Source: Rhizobiaceae bacterium UBA1291 | Lineage (GTDB): Bacteria > Pseudomonadota > Alphaproteobacteria > Rhizobiales > Rhizobiaceae | Assembly: GCA_002307905.1 (NCBI GenBank) | Contig: DBUL01000182.1 | Span: 1 to 5,996 of the forward strand | Direction: 5' to 3' | DNA: 5,996 nucleotides | Shown here: in pieces, positions 1 through 5,939 of the stretch | Layout of the letters: every line of letters starts with the position of its first letter | Numbering within the stretch: position 1 is the first letter of the stretch | The notes under the pieces: generated by a model | Database searches by the model: none | What the model was told of the DNA's origin: nothing | The model's input: only the letters and a program-made list of their open reading frames with translations | Program-made: the position numbers and the translations under genes

Positions 1-606
1 GTGGGTGACGAAGATGAAGGTAATGCCGGTTTCGCCCTGCAGGCGCTTGAGTTCGATCTGCATTTCCTTGCGCAGCTTGTAGTCGAGGGCCGAGAGCGGT
101 TCGTCGAGGAGGAGAACCTTCGGCTTCGGCGCAAGCGCCCGCGCCAACGCCACGCGCTGTTGCTGGCCGCCGGAAATCTGGGCAACCGAGCGGTCGCGCA
201 TGGTTTCCATGTGGACGAGGGCCAGCATCTCTTCGACCCGGGCCTTGATCTCGGTCGCGGGCTTGCCGAGCATCTTCAGGCCGAAGCCGATGTTTTCGGC
301 GACCGTCATGTGCGGAAACAGCGCATAGGACTGGAAGACGGTGTTGACCGGCCGCTTGAACGGCGGCAGCGGCGCAATATCTTCCCCGTGCAGCAGGATT
401 TCGCCGCTGGTGGGGAAATCGAAGCCGGCGATCAGCCGCAAGAGCGTGGTCTTGCCGCAACCGGATGGCCCCAGCAGCGTGAAGAATTCGTTTTCCCGGA
501 TCGTCAGGTTGACCCGGTCGAGCGCGATGACCTGGCCCGCGCCGGCGCCATAGACGCGGCCGACGTCCCGGATTTCGATTGCGGCCTTCTTCGATGTCGA
601 ACTCAA
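1..606 (-). CDS. potA: PotA/PotG-type polyamine ABC importer ATP-binding protein, C-terminus cut by window edge
   Basis: This is the ATPase subunit of an ABC importer, acting at the cytoplasmic face of the inner membrane. The 202 visible codons cover almost all of the nucleotide-binding domain. Walker A is GPSGCGKT (46-53), the Q-loop is Q92 in [11 protein letters not shown], the signature is SGGQQQR (145-151), Walker B is VLLLDEP (164-170), the D-loop is SALD (172-175), and H202 is the switch histidine at the edge. The missing part should be the rest of the domain and a TOBE-like C-terminal domain, since the family is about 350-380 residues. The wording [17 protein letters not shown] and [13 protein letters not shown] is typical of spermidine/putrescine ATPases; another class of the same family cannot be excluded without the partner genes. 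The start is inferred as TTG (606-604), which gives a normal N-terminus and has GGGGA six bases upstream; no in-frame ATG lies nearby. It is divergent from the peptide operon, so the other transporter genes should lie to the left. Confidence 0.88.
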   Translation of the reverse strand, partial: MSSTSKKAAIEIRDVGRVYGAGAGQVIALDRVNLTIRENEFFTLLGPSGCGKTTLLRLIAGFDFPTSGEILLHGEDIAPLPPFKRPVNTVFQSYALFPHMTVAENIGFGLKMLGKPATEIKARVEEMLALVHMETMRDRSVAQISGGQQQRVALARALAPKPKVLLLDEPLSALDYKLRKEMQIELKRLQGETGITFIFVTH

Positions 607-671
607 GAAATATCCCCAGTTAAAAAATGGATCTTTCCGGCAACAGTTCGCGTTCCGGCGTTGCCGACATG

Positions 672-700
672 TTGTCGCGCCCGGTTGGCCCGTCGATCAT
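672..700 (+). promoter_or_regulatory. Possible sigma70-type promoter for a plus-strand small RNA
   Basis: TTGTCG (672-677) and GATCAT (695-700) are separated by 17 bases. Each matches the TTGACA/TATAAT consensus at 4 of 6 positions. Transcription would begin near 707, just ahead of the hairpin chain. Matches of this quality occur by chance, so the call depends mainly on what lies downstream. Confidence 0.2.
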
Positions 701-706
701 GACAAC

Positions 707-906
707 GCAATACGCGTGCCATGCAGGTTGATGTGACGAATTCCTCCTCGTCTCCTCCTGATTGGAGCCTGCACGCCCTGCAAATGCGCCGAAATCCAGC
801 GATGCGCAAAGGCGTTGCTCCACTGCGGGCTCCTCCAAGCCCGATCCCGCACAGGGCGGAATTTGTGTATCGTGCCGCAAATTTGGTCGCTTGACCATTT
901 TTATTT
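707..906 (+). ncRNA. Candidate small RNA with repeated anti-Shine-Dalgarno (CCUCC) motifs
   Basis: The plus strand can form a series of hairpins. The first is GACGA/TCGTC (735-739/748-752) with loop ATTCCTCC. The second is CTCC/GGAG (755-758/764-767), whose 5' arm contains part of a second CCTCC. The third is TGCGC/GCGCA (785-789/804-808). The fourth is CGGGCT/AGCCCG (826-831/838-843), a six-pair stem with loop CCTCCA. The last is TGGTC/GACCA (884-888/893-897), followed directly by TTTTTATTT, which resembles an intrinsic terminator. Rhizobiales and Rhodobacter carry small RNAs (the 'cuckoo' and CcsR types) with CCUCCUCCC motifs, usually in loops. The motifs here are related but not identical. 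The architecture is read directly from sequence; transcription, ends and family membership are inference. The exact 5' end is a guess from the promoter-like sequence at 672-700. Confidence 0.25.
884..906 (+). terminator. Terminator-like hairpin with U-tract
   Basis: TGGTC (884-888) pairs with GACCA (893-897) around the four-base loop GCTT, and is followed immediately by TTTTTATTT (898-906). AAA at 879-881 could extend the stem weakly by pairing into the T-tract. The stem is short for a strong terminator. No protein gene on the plus strand precedes it, so if it works it would end a non-coding transcript. The T-tract is on the plus-strand side only, which gives a direction. The same palindrome could instead be a protein-binding site. 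Confidence 0.3.
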
Positions 907-992
907 CGCCATGCGGGGCAAATTTTGAGCGAACCTCGCTGGGCGGCTGAAAGGTCCAGGGATTGGGGCCGATAAAACAGCGAGCCCCGGTT

Positions 993-1026
993 GCGCAGGG
1001 CGGAGGCAGGCCTGCTACTCCTGCGC
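993..1026. repeat. Nested inverted repeat
   Basis: GCGCAGG (993-999) and CCTGCGC (1020-1026) are perfect inverted arms. They enclose a second perfect palindrome, GCAGGCCTGC (1006-1015). As RNA it could form a 7-bp stem; as DNA the inner palindrome could be a protein site. The run of eight T begins 22 bases after the right arm, too far for a classical terminator. Function unknown. Confidence 0.4.
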
Positions 1027-1059
1027 GCATCGCCTTGTTCGCAATCGGTTTTTTTTGGC

Positions 1060-1089
1060 TTGAACCGGCGCGCGATTTAGTTCTACGTT
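1060..1089 (+). promoter_or_regulatory. Possible promoter of the dipeptidase/peptide-transport operon
   Basis: TTGAAC (1060-1065) and TACGTT (1084-1089) are 18 bases apart. The -10 box keeps the most conserved first T, second A and last T. A run of eight T (1049-1056) lies directly upstream and could act like an UP element or bend the DNA. The predicted start near 1096 falls inside the 1094-1119 palindrome, the usual arrangement for a repressor operator. It would leave a leader of about 97 nt before the ATG at 1193. The -10 match is weak. Confidence 0.3.
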
Positions 1090-1093
1090 GGTT

Positions 1094-1119
1094 CAACAAG
1101 CGGTCTGGACCGCTTGTTG
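1094..1119. promoter_or_regulatory. Perfect 12+12-bp palindrome, likely operator
   Basis: CAACAAGCGGTC (1094-1105) and GACCGCTTGTTG (1108-1119) are exact inverted complements around a 2-bp TG centre. The core GGTC-TG-GACC resembles GntR-superfamily sites, in which GT and AC half-sites face each other (HutC-type GT-N-TA-N-AC is matched except for one central base). It lies 73 bp before the dipeptidase start codon and next to the best promoter-like sequence, so repression of the operon is the simplest reading. The regulator family is inference, and no regulator gene is visible here. Confidence 0.55.
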
Positions 1120-1192
1120 CGGTGACGGTCGGGTCCGTTCCGGCGCTCTTGTTTGTTTCAACCTGGCTATCTGACTGCGGGACAATCTTTTC

Positions 1193-2245
1193 ATGGAACG
1201 GGTATTCGACGGTCACAACGATGTCCTGCTGCGGCTTTGGCGGGGTCGGGCGAACGGCAGCGATCCAATTGCCGAGTTCGTCAACGGCACGAACGAGGGC
1301 CACATCGACGGGCCGCGCGCCAAGGCGGGTGGGCTGGCTGGCGGGCTCTGTGCGATCTATATCCCGTCGGACAACGACTTTGCCCTCAAGGAGCCAGACG
1401 CAAACGGTCATTATAGCACGCCGCTCGAGGCGCCGCTCATGCGACAGCCGTCGCTCGACATCGCCCTCGAAATGGCCTCGATCGCGCTGCGCCTCGATCG
1501 CGCCGGCGCTTGGCGTCTCTGCCGGTCGACCGGCGAGATTCGGAAGGCGATGGACGATGGCGTGTTTGCTGCCGTCCTTCACATGGAAGGCTGCGAGGCG
1601 ATCGACGAGGACCTTGACGCGCTTGAGACCTTCCATGCGGCAGGGCTGCGCTCGCTGGGGCCGGTGTGGAGCCGCAACAACATCTTCGGCCATGGCGTGC
1701 CATTCGCCTATCCCTCTTCTCCCGATAGCGGCCCGGGCCTGACCGATGCCGGCTTCAATCTGGTGAAGGCGTGCAACCGGCTGGGCATTCTGGTTGATCT
1801 CGCCCACATTACCGAAAAGGGGTTCTGGGATGTGGCGAAGACCACCGACCAGCCGCTGGTCGCCAGCCATTCCAATGTCCATGCGCTGACGCCGGTGGCG
1901 CGCAACCTGACGAACAAGCAGTTCGACGCGATCAAGGAAAGCGGCGGCCTGGTGGGTCTCAATTATGCCGTGACCATGCTGCGCGACGACGCGCAGGACA
2001 ATGCGGCAACTCCGCTCAGCGATATGGTGCGCCATGTGGACTACATGGTGGAACGCATGGGGATCGACTGCGTGGCGATCGGTTCCGATTTCGATGGTGC
2101 GACGATTCCGGCTGAAATCGGCGACGCTAGCGGCAATCAGAAACTGGTTGCGGCACTGAAAGGTGCCGGATACGCTGATGAGGATCTTGCAAAAATATGC
2201 CGGGAAAACTGGCTGAGGGTTCTGGCATCCGCCTGGCACGAATAG
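1193..2245 (+). CDS. Membrane dipeptidase family protein (peptidase M19, renal dipeptidase-like)
   Basis: This is a binuclear zinc dipeptidase of the amidohydrolase-fold M19 family, 350 residues, about the usual bacterial length. The metal ligands are all recognisable: H8 and D10 in DGHND, the bridging E132 in HMEGCE, H205 in VDLAHIT, and H226 in ASHSNVH. R237 in ARNLT matches the substrate-carboxylate arginine, and D299 in GSDFDGA matches the catalytic aspartate. There is no signal peptide or lipobox, so it should be cytoplasmic despite the family name. The start is well fixed: an in-frame TGA lies at 1172-1174, and a later start would lose the HxD motif. GGGA (1179-1182) is a weak ribosome site. 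It heads the peptide-transporter operon, 50 nt before the binding-protein gene, which suggests that it hydrolyses the imported dipeptides. M19 enzymes tolerate D-residues at the C-terminal position, so L,D-dipeptides are possible substrates. The exact substrate cannot be read from sequence. Confidence 0.95.
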   Translation: MERVFDGHNDVLLRLWRGRANGSDPIAEFVNGTNEGHIDGPRAKAGGLAGGLCAIYIPSDNDFALKEPDANGHYSTPLEAPLMRQPSLDIALEMASIALRLDRAGAWRLCRSTGEIRKAMDDGVFAAVLHMEGCEAIDEDLDALETFHAAGLRSLGPVWSRNNIFGHGVPFAYPSSPDSGPGLTDAGFNLVKACNRLGILVDLAHITEKGFWDVAKTTDQPLVASHSNVHALTPVARNLTNKQFDAIKESGGLVGLNYAVTMLRDDAQDNAATPLSDMVRHVDYMVERMGIDCVAIGSDFDGATIPAEIGDASGNQKLVAALKGAGYADEDLAKICRENWLRVLASAWHE

Positions 2246-2280
2246 GTCGCGGACGCTCGATTAAGACCAACTAGGTAAAC

Positions 2281-2286
2281 AGGGGA
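2281..2286 (+). promoter_or_regulatory. Ribosome binding site of the peptide-binding protein gene
   Basis: AGGGGA lies nine bases before the ATG at 2296. It supports the first of two consecutive ATG codons (2296 and 2299), though initiation at the second would also be within range. The 50-nt gap after the dipeptidase stop shows no clear terminator or separate promoter, which favours co-transcription. Confidence 0.6.
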
Positions 2287-2295
2287 ACGAAGATA

Positions 2296-3936
2296 ATGAT
2301 GCATACTTTCAACAAGACTATGCGCCTGCTGACGACCAGCGCGGCTATGGCGCTGATTATGGCAGCCGCCCCGCAGGCCTATGCTGCGACGCCGGCCGAC
2401 ACGCTTGTCCAGGGCTGGGCCATCGATGACATCATCACGCTCGATCCGGGCGAGGCTTTCGAGATCTCCACCGCTGAGTTGACCGCCAATACCTATAGCA
2501 AGCTGGTCAACCTCGACATGAACGACACGTCGAAGGTCGTCGGCGAACTCGCCGAGAGCTGGACGATTTCCGACGATGGCCTGACCTATACGTTCAAGCT
2601 GAAGCCGGGCCTCAAGTTTGCCTCGGGTAATCCGCTCACGGCGGAAGATGTCGCCTTCTCCTTCGAGCGGGCCGTCAAGCTCGACAAGTCGCCGGCATTC
2701 CTGCTCACCCAGTTCGGTCTTAACGGCGACAACGTCACGGACACAGCCAAGGCTGCAGACGAGACGACATTCGTGCTGACCGTCGACAAGGCCTATGCGC
2801 CGAGCTTCGTGTTGAACGTCCTGACCTCTACCGTGGCCTCCGTCCTCGACAAGAAGGTCGTGATGGAGAACGCAAAGGCCGTGACTCCGAGTGATGACTA
2901 CAAGTACGACACCGACTTCGGCAATGAATTCCTGAAGACCGGCTATGCCGGTTCCGGCCCCTACAAGATCCGCGAATGGCGCGCCAATGAAGTCGTGGTG
3001 CTGGAGCGCAACGACAATTACTACGGCGAGAAGCCGGCTCTCAACCGCGTCATCTATCGCCATATGAAGGAAAGTGCCGGCCAGCGCCTGGCACTCGAGA
3101 ACGGCGATATCGATGTGGCCCGCAACCTCGAGCCGGGTGACGTGGAAGCTGTCTCCAAGAAGGAAGGCATCGCGCTGACCTCCGCTCCGAAGGGAACGCT
3201 CTACTATTTCAGCCTCAACCAGAAGAACGAGACGCTGGCCAAGCCTGAGGTCATCGAGGCTTTCAAGTATCTCGTCGACTATGACGCGATCGGCGAGACG
3301 CTGATCAAGGGCATCGGCACGATCCACCAGACCTTCCTGCCGGCCGGCCAGCTCGGCGCCCTTGACGACAAGCCCTATACGCTCGACGTCGCCAAGGCCA
3401 AGGAACTGCTGGCCAAGGCCGGTGTCGCCGACGGCTTCACCGTCACCATGGATGTGCGCAACACCCAGCCGGTCACCGGCATTGCCGAAAACGTCCAGCA
3501 GACGCTGGCCCAGGCCGGCATCAAGCTGGAGATCATCCCCGGCGACGGCAAGCAGACGCTGACCAAGTATCGTGCCCGCCAGCACGACATCTATATCGGC
3601 CAATGGGGCTCGGACTATTTCGACCCGCACTCGAATGCCGAGACCTTCACCTACAACCCGGATAATGCCGACGAAGGCAAGACCAAGACGCTCGCATGGC
3701 GCAATGCCTGGGACGTTCCGGAACTGACGGAGAAAACCCAGGCTGCGCTGCTCGAGAAGGATTCGGATGCCCGTGCGGCGATCTATGAGGACCTGCAGAA
3801 GCAGGTTCTGACCGCGGGTCCGTTCGTTGTCATCTTCCAGCAGATTGAAAACGCCGGCTATTCGGACAAGCTGAAAGGCTACAAGCTCGGTCCGAGCTTC
3901 GACACGAACTTCGTCTACACCGTTTCCAAGGATTAA
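2296..3936 (+). CDS. Periplasmic peptide-binding protein of an ABC importer (SBP family 5, DppA/OppA-like)
   Basis: This is the solute receptor of the importer, 546 residues, typical for the family. Residues 1-30 form a Sec signal peptide: basic N-region (K7, R10), hydrophobic core around 11-24, and an AYA cleavage site after residue 30. There is no lipobox cysteine, so the mature protein should be free in the periplasm. Residues 84-125 carry the family 5 signature: ELAESWTISDDG, then YTFKLKPGLKF, then LTAEDVAFSFER. GSGPYKIREW (219-228) and the segment around YIGQWGSDYFDPHSN (433-447) are further family landmarks. It is followed after only 6 nt by the DppB-type permease and preceded by a dipeptidase, so a di- or short-oligopeptide ligand is likely. 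Family 5 also binds nickel, heme, sugars and opines, so the ligand is inferred from context. No attenuating hairpin separates it from the permease gene, although binding-protein genes often have one. Confidence 0.93.
   Translation: MMHTFNKTMRLLTTSAAMALIMAAAPQAYAATPADTLVQGWAIDDIITLDPGEAFEISTAELTANTYSKLVNLDMNDTSKVVGELAESWTISDDGLTYTFKLKPGLKFASGNPLTAEDVAFSFERAVKLDKSPAFLLTQFGLNGDNVTDTAKAADETTFVLTVDKAYAPSFVLNVLTSTVASVLDKKVVMENAKAVTPSDDYKYDTDFGNEFLKTGYAGSGPYKIREWRANEVVVLERNDNYYGEKPALNRVIYRHMKESAGQRLALENGDIDVARNLEPGDVEAVSKKEGIALTSAPKGTLYYFSLNQKNETLAKPEVIEAFKYLVDYDAIGETLIKGIGTIHQTFLPAGQLGALDDKPYTLDVAKAKELLAKAGVADGFTVTMDVRNTQPVTGIAENVQQTLAQAGIKLEIIPGDGKQTLTKYRARQHDIYIGQWGSDYFDPHSNAETFTYNPDNADEGKTKTLAWRNAWDVPELTEKTQAALLEKDSDARAAIYEDLQKQVLTAGPFVVIFQQIENAGYSDKLKGYKLGPSFDTNFVYTVSKD
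3928..3932 (+). promoter_or_regulatory. Ribosome binding site for the TTG-started permease gene
   Basis: AAGGA (3928-3932) lies in the last codons of the binding-protein gene, ten bases before the TTG at 3943. A second AAGG (3935-3938) overlaps the stop codon but is only four bases from TTG. The first is the better-spaced site. Confidence 0.4.
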
Positions 3937-3942
3937 GGTCCA

Positions 3943-5010
3943 TTGACCATCCTCGAGTCAAAAACCGAGGCGCGGCGCTCCGGCGCGCGCGCCTCGGCGT
4001 TCGCCATGTCGTTGCTGCGGTTCCTCGTGATTGTGGTAACCACCTATCTCGGCCTTCTGGCCGTGACCTTCTTCATCGGCCGCGTCGTGCCGATCGATCC
4101 GGCGCTCGCGATCGTCGGCGATCGGGCGCCCGCCCATGTCGTCGAGCGCGTGCGTGAGCAACTGGGGCTCAACCTGCCGCTCTACCAGCAATTCTTCATT
4201 TATGTCCGCCAGGCCTTGACCGGCGACTTCGGCACGTCCGTGCTGACCACCAATCCGGTGATGACCGACATCCGCCGGGTCTTCCCCGCGACAATCGAGC
4301 TTGCCAGCGTGGGGACATTGATCGGCGCCGTGTTCGGCGTGCCGCTCGGTGTTCTTGCGGCCGTCAAGCGGGGTTCGATCGCCGACCAGATCGTCCGGGT
4401 CATCGGCCTGATAGGCTATTCCGTGCCGATCTTCTGGTTGGGTTTGCTGGCGCTGGTGTTCTTCTATGCCAAGCTCAACTGGGTCGCCTATCCGGGCCGT
4501 ATCGACATTGTTTACGAATACAGTTTCACGCCGGTGACGGGCTTCTATCTTCTCGATGCCACCATGCAAGGGCGATGGGATGTGCTGTGGGACCTCTTCC
4601 GCCACATCATCCTGCCGGGCGGGCTGCTCGGCTATTTTTCGCTGGCCTATATCAGCCGTATGACGCGAAGCTTCATGCTGAACGAGCTTTCCCAGGAATA
4701 CATCGTGGCCGCTCGTGCCAAGGGGCTTTCCGAGACAAGGATCATCTGGTTCCACGCGCTGCGCAACGCTGCCGTGCCGCTGGTCACCGTGATCGCACTC
4801 TCCTATGCGGGGCTGCTCGAGGGCTCGGTTCTGACCGAGACGATCTTTTCCTGGCCGGGGCTCGGCCTCTACATCACCAATTCGCTGCAGAATGCCGACA
4901 TGAACGCGGTGCTGGGCGGCACGATGGTCATCGGCGCCGTGTTCATCGCTATCAATCTGCTGTCCGATATCCTCTATCACGTGCTCGACCCGAGGACACG
5001 CAGCCGATGA
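3943..5010 (+). CDS. DppB-type ABC transporter permease
   Basis: This is one of two inner-membrane permeases of the peptide importer, 355 residues, slightly longer than the usual 310-340. It has an N-terminal membrane helix (about 22-46) and the DppB-like periplasmic segment with EQLGLNLPLYQQF (72-84) and GDFGTSV (94-100). Further hydrophobic segments lie at about 118-141, 155-176, 222-238, 278-298 and 325-345. The EAA loop, which contacts the ATPase, is EYIVAARAKGLSETRI (252-267), and the GSVLTETIFSWPGLG motif (294-308) is typical. The assigned start is TTG at 3943. An in-frame ATG at 4006 (residue 22) sits right at the first helix and is an alternative that would remove a basic 21-residue extension. 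The gene begins 6 nt after the binding-protein stop and its end overlaps the next permease by four bases (ATGA), so translation of the two permeases is probably coupled. Confidence 0.93.
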   Translation: MTILESKTEARRSGARASAFAMSLLRFLVIVVTTYLGLLAVTFFIGRVVPIDPALAIVGDRAPAHVVERVREQLGLNLPLYQQFFIYVRQALTGDFGTSVLTTNPVMTDIRRVFPATIELASVGTLIGAVFGVPLGVLAAVKRGSIADQIVRVIGLIGYSVPIFWLGLLALVFFYAKLNWVAYPGRIDIVYEYSFTPVTGFYLLDATMQGRWDVLWDLFRHIILPGGLLGYFSLAYISRMTRSFMLNELSQEYIVAARAKGLSETRIIWFHALRNAAVPLVTVIALSYAGLLEGSVLTETIFSWPGLGLYITNSLQNADMNAVLGGTMVIGAVFIAINLLSDILYHVLDPRTRSR

Positions 5011-5939
5011 GCCAGACCGATATGCAAACCAAACAGAGCCTGCGCGACTGGCTGCTCTCCGACCGTCCGCAATCGCGCCGACAGGCTCGTCTTGGACGGC
5101 TCTACATCATCTGGCGGCGCTTTTCCGAGAACCGGCTGGCCGTTCTCGGCCTGCTGATCCTGCTCGGCCTGCTGTTCGTCGCGGCTTTCGCCGACGTACT
5201 CGCCCCGCATTCGCCGATGCAAGGGGATCTGCGCAATTCGCGGCTCCTGCCGCCGGGCACGGCGGGCTATCTGCTCGGCACGGACGACCAGGGTCGCGAT
5301 ATTCTCTCGCGCCTGATCCACGGTTCGCGGCTGACCCTGTTCGTCATCTTCCTGGTGGCGATCATCGCCGCGCCGATCGGGCTGATCGTCGGCACGGTGT
5401 CCGGCTATGCGGGTGGATGGGTCGATGCCGTGCTGATGCGCATCACCGACATCTTCCTTGCCTTTCCGAAGCTCGTCCTGGCGCTGGCGCTGGTTGCTGC
5501 GCTCGGGCCGGGCATTGAGAACGCGGTGCTCGCGATCGCCATCACCTCGTGGCCGCCCTACGCCCGTATCGCGCGGGCGGAGACGTTGACTTTCCGCAAT
5601 TCCGATTTCATCGCGGCGGTCAAGCTGATGGGCGCATCGCCGATCCGCATCGTTATTTCCCACATCATGCCGCTGTGCATGTCGTCGCTGATCGTGCGCG
5701 TCACCCTCGACATGGCGGGTATCATCCTGACGGCGGCAGGCCTCGGGTTTCTCGGTCTCGGTGCGCAGCCACCGCTGCCGGAATGGGGCGCGATGATCGC
5801 GTCCGGGCGTCGCTTCATTCTCGACCAGTGGTGGGTTGCGGCCATGCCGGGCTTTGCCATCCTGATCGTCTCGCTCGGCTTCAACCTCCTGGGCGACGGG
5901 CTGCGCGATGCGCTTGATCCGAAGGAGGCTGGACAATGA
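5007..5939 (+). CDS. DppC-type ABC transporter permease
   Basis: This is the second inner-membrane permease, 310 residues, near the usual length. The cytoplasmic N-terminal region (about 1-40) and first helix (44-66) form the OppC-type N-terminal domain. GTDDQGRDILSRLIHGSR (91-108) is the hallmark segment of this subfamily. Hydrophobic segments follow at about 110-135, 150-168, 171-184, 229-253 and 278-297. The EAA loop is DFIAAVKLMGASPIRI (200-215), and LGLGAQPPLPEWGAMI (250-265) is the conserved C-terminal motif. The frame is open far upstream (to 4575) inside the DppB gene, but the real start is the ATG at 5007. That ATG overlaps the previous stop as ATGA and has GAGGA (4992-4996) ten bases upstream. 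It should pair with the DppB-type protein to form the transmembrane pore. Confidence 0.94.
   Translation: MSQTDMQTKQSLRDWLLSDRPQSRRQARLGRLYIIWRRFSENRLAVLGLLILLGLLFVAAFADVLAPHSPMQGDLRNSRLLPPGTAGYLLGTDDQGRDILSRLIHGSRLTLFVIFLVAIIAAPIGLIVGTVSGYAGGWVDAVLMRITDIFLAFPKLVLALALVAALGPGIENAVLAIAITSWPPYARIARAETLTFRNSDFIAAVKLMGASPIRIVISHIMPLCMSSLIVRVTLDMAGIILTAAGLGFLGLGAQPPLPEWGAMIASGRRFILDQWWVAAMPGFAILIVSLGFNLLGDGLRDALDPKEAGQ
5922..5928 (+). promoter_or_regulatory. Strong ribosome binding site of the DppD-type ATPase gene
   Basis: AAGGAGG lies seven bases before the ATG at 5936, within the last codons of the DppC-type permease. It is the best Shine-Dalgarno sequence in the operon and fixes the start of the partial ATPase gene. 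Confidence 0.75.

Larger units (their letters stand above)
607..1192. other. Divergent intergenic region without a convincing protein gene
   Basis: This stretch of about 586 bp separates the minus-strand potA-like gene from the plus-strand dipeptidase operon. Open frames in it on either strand have no recognisable domain and no well-placed ribosome binding site. It must hold both divergent promoters. It also contains a series of hairpins on the plus strand with CCUCC-bearing loops or stem (735-843), a hairpin followed by a T-rich tract (884-906), direct repeats of GCAAATTT (877-884 and 918-925), a nested inverted repeat (993-1026), a run of eight T (1049-1056), and a perfect palindrome (1094-1119). 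The local sequence has more A/T patches (about 860-930 and 1045-1090) than the flanking genes. Confidence 0.8.

Noticed and set aside
620..670. 16-codon minus-strand leader peptide frame just before the potA-like gene
   Set aside because: There is an ATG and a stop, but no ribosome binding site upstream and no codon pattern suggesting attenuation.
1..702. Plus-strand open frame of 233 codons
   Set aside because: It lies antisense to the ABC ATPase, whose Walker A, signature and Walker B motifs are all present on the minus strand; the plus-strand translation has no recognisable domain.
762..950. 62-codon plus-strand frame in the intergenic region
   Set aside because: It starts with TTG without a positioned ribosome site, has no known motif, and crosses the hairpin chain; better explained as non-coding.
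963..1742. Plus-strand open frame of 259 codons beginning in the spacer
   Set aside because: It overlaps the dipeptidase in another frame, and its product becomes an Arg/Ser-rich string typical of out-of-frame GC-rich DNA.
620..2239. Minus-strand open frame of 539 codons
   Set aside because: It runs antisense through the whole M19 dipeptidase gene and into the spacer; composition is that of a GC-rich shadow frame, and the dipeptidase on the other strand has every active-site residue.
2246..2295. Separate promoter or terminator between the dipeptidase and binding-protein genes
   Set aside because: The 50-bp gap shows no inverted repeat with T-tract and no convincing -35/-10 pair; it only holds the AGGGGA ribosome site.
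2137..3630. Minus-strand open frame of 497 codons
   Set aside because: Antisense to the peptide-binding protein; no domain, and the sense strand carries the signal peptide and family 5 signature.
4575..5006. N-terminal extension of the DppC-type permease back to 4575
   Set aside because: The frame is open but lies inside the DppB gene. The ATG at 5007 with its ATGA overlap and GAGGA site gives a normal-length DppC protein.
3958..5936. Two long minus-strand frames (3958-4980 and 4977-5936)
   Set aside because: Antisense to the two permeases. Their products are rich in His, Arg, Asp and Gln, the usual mirror of membrane-protein codons.
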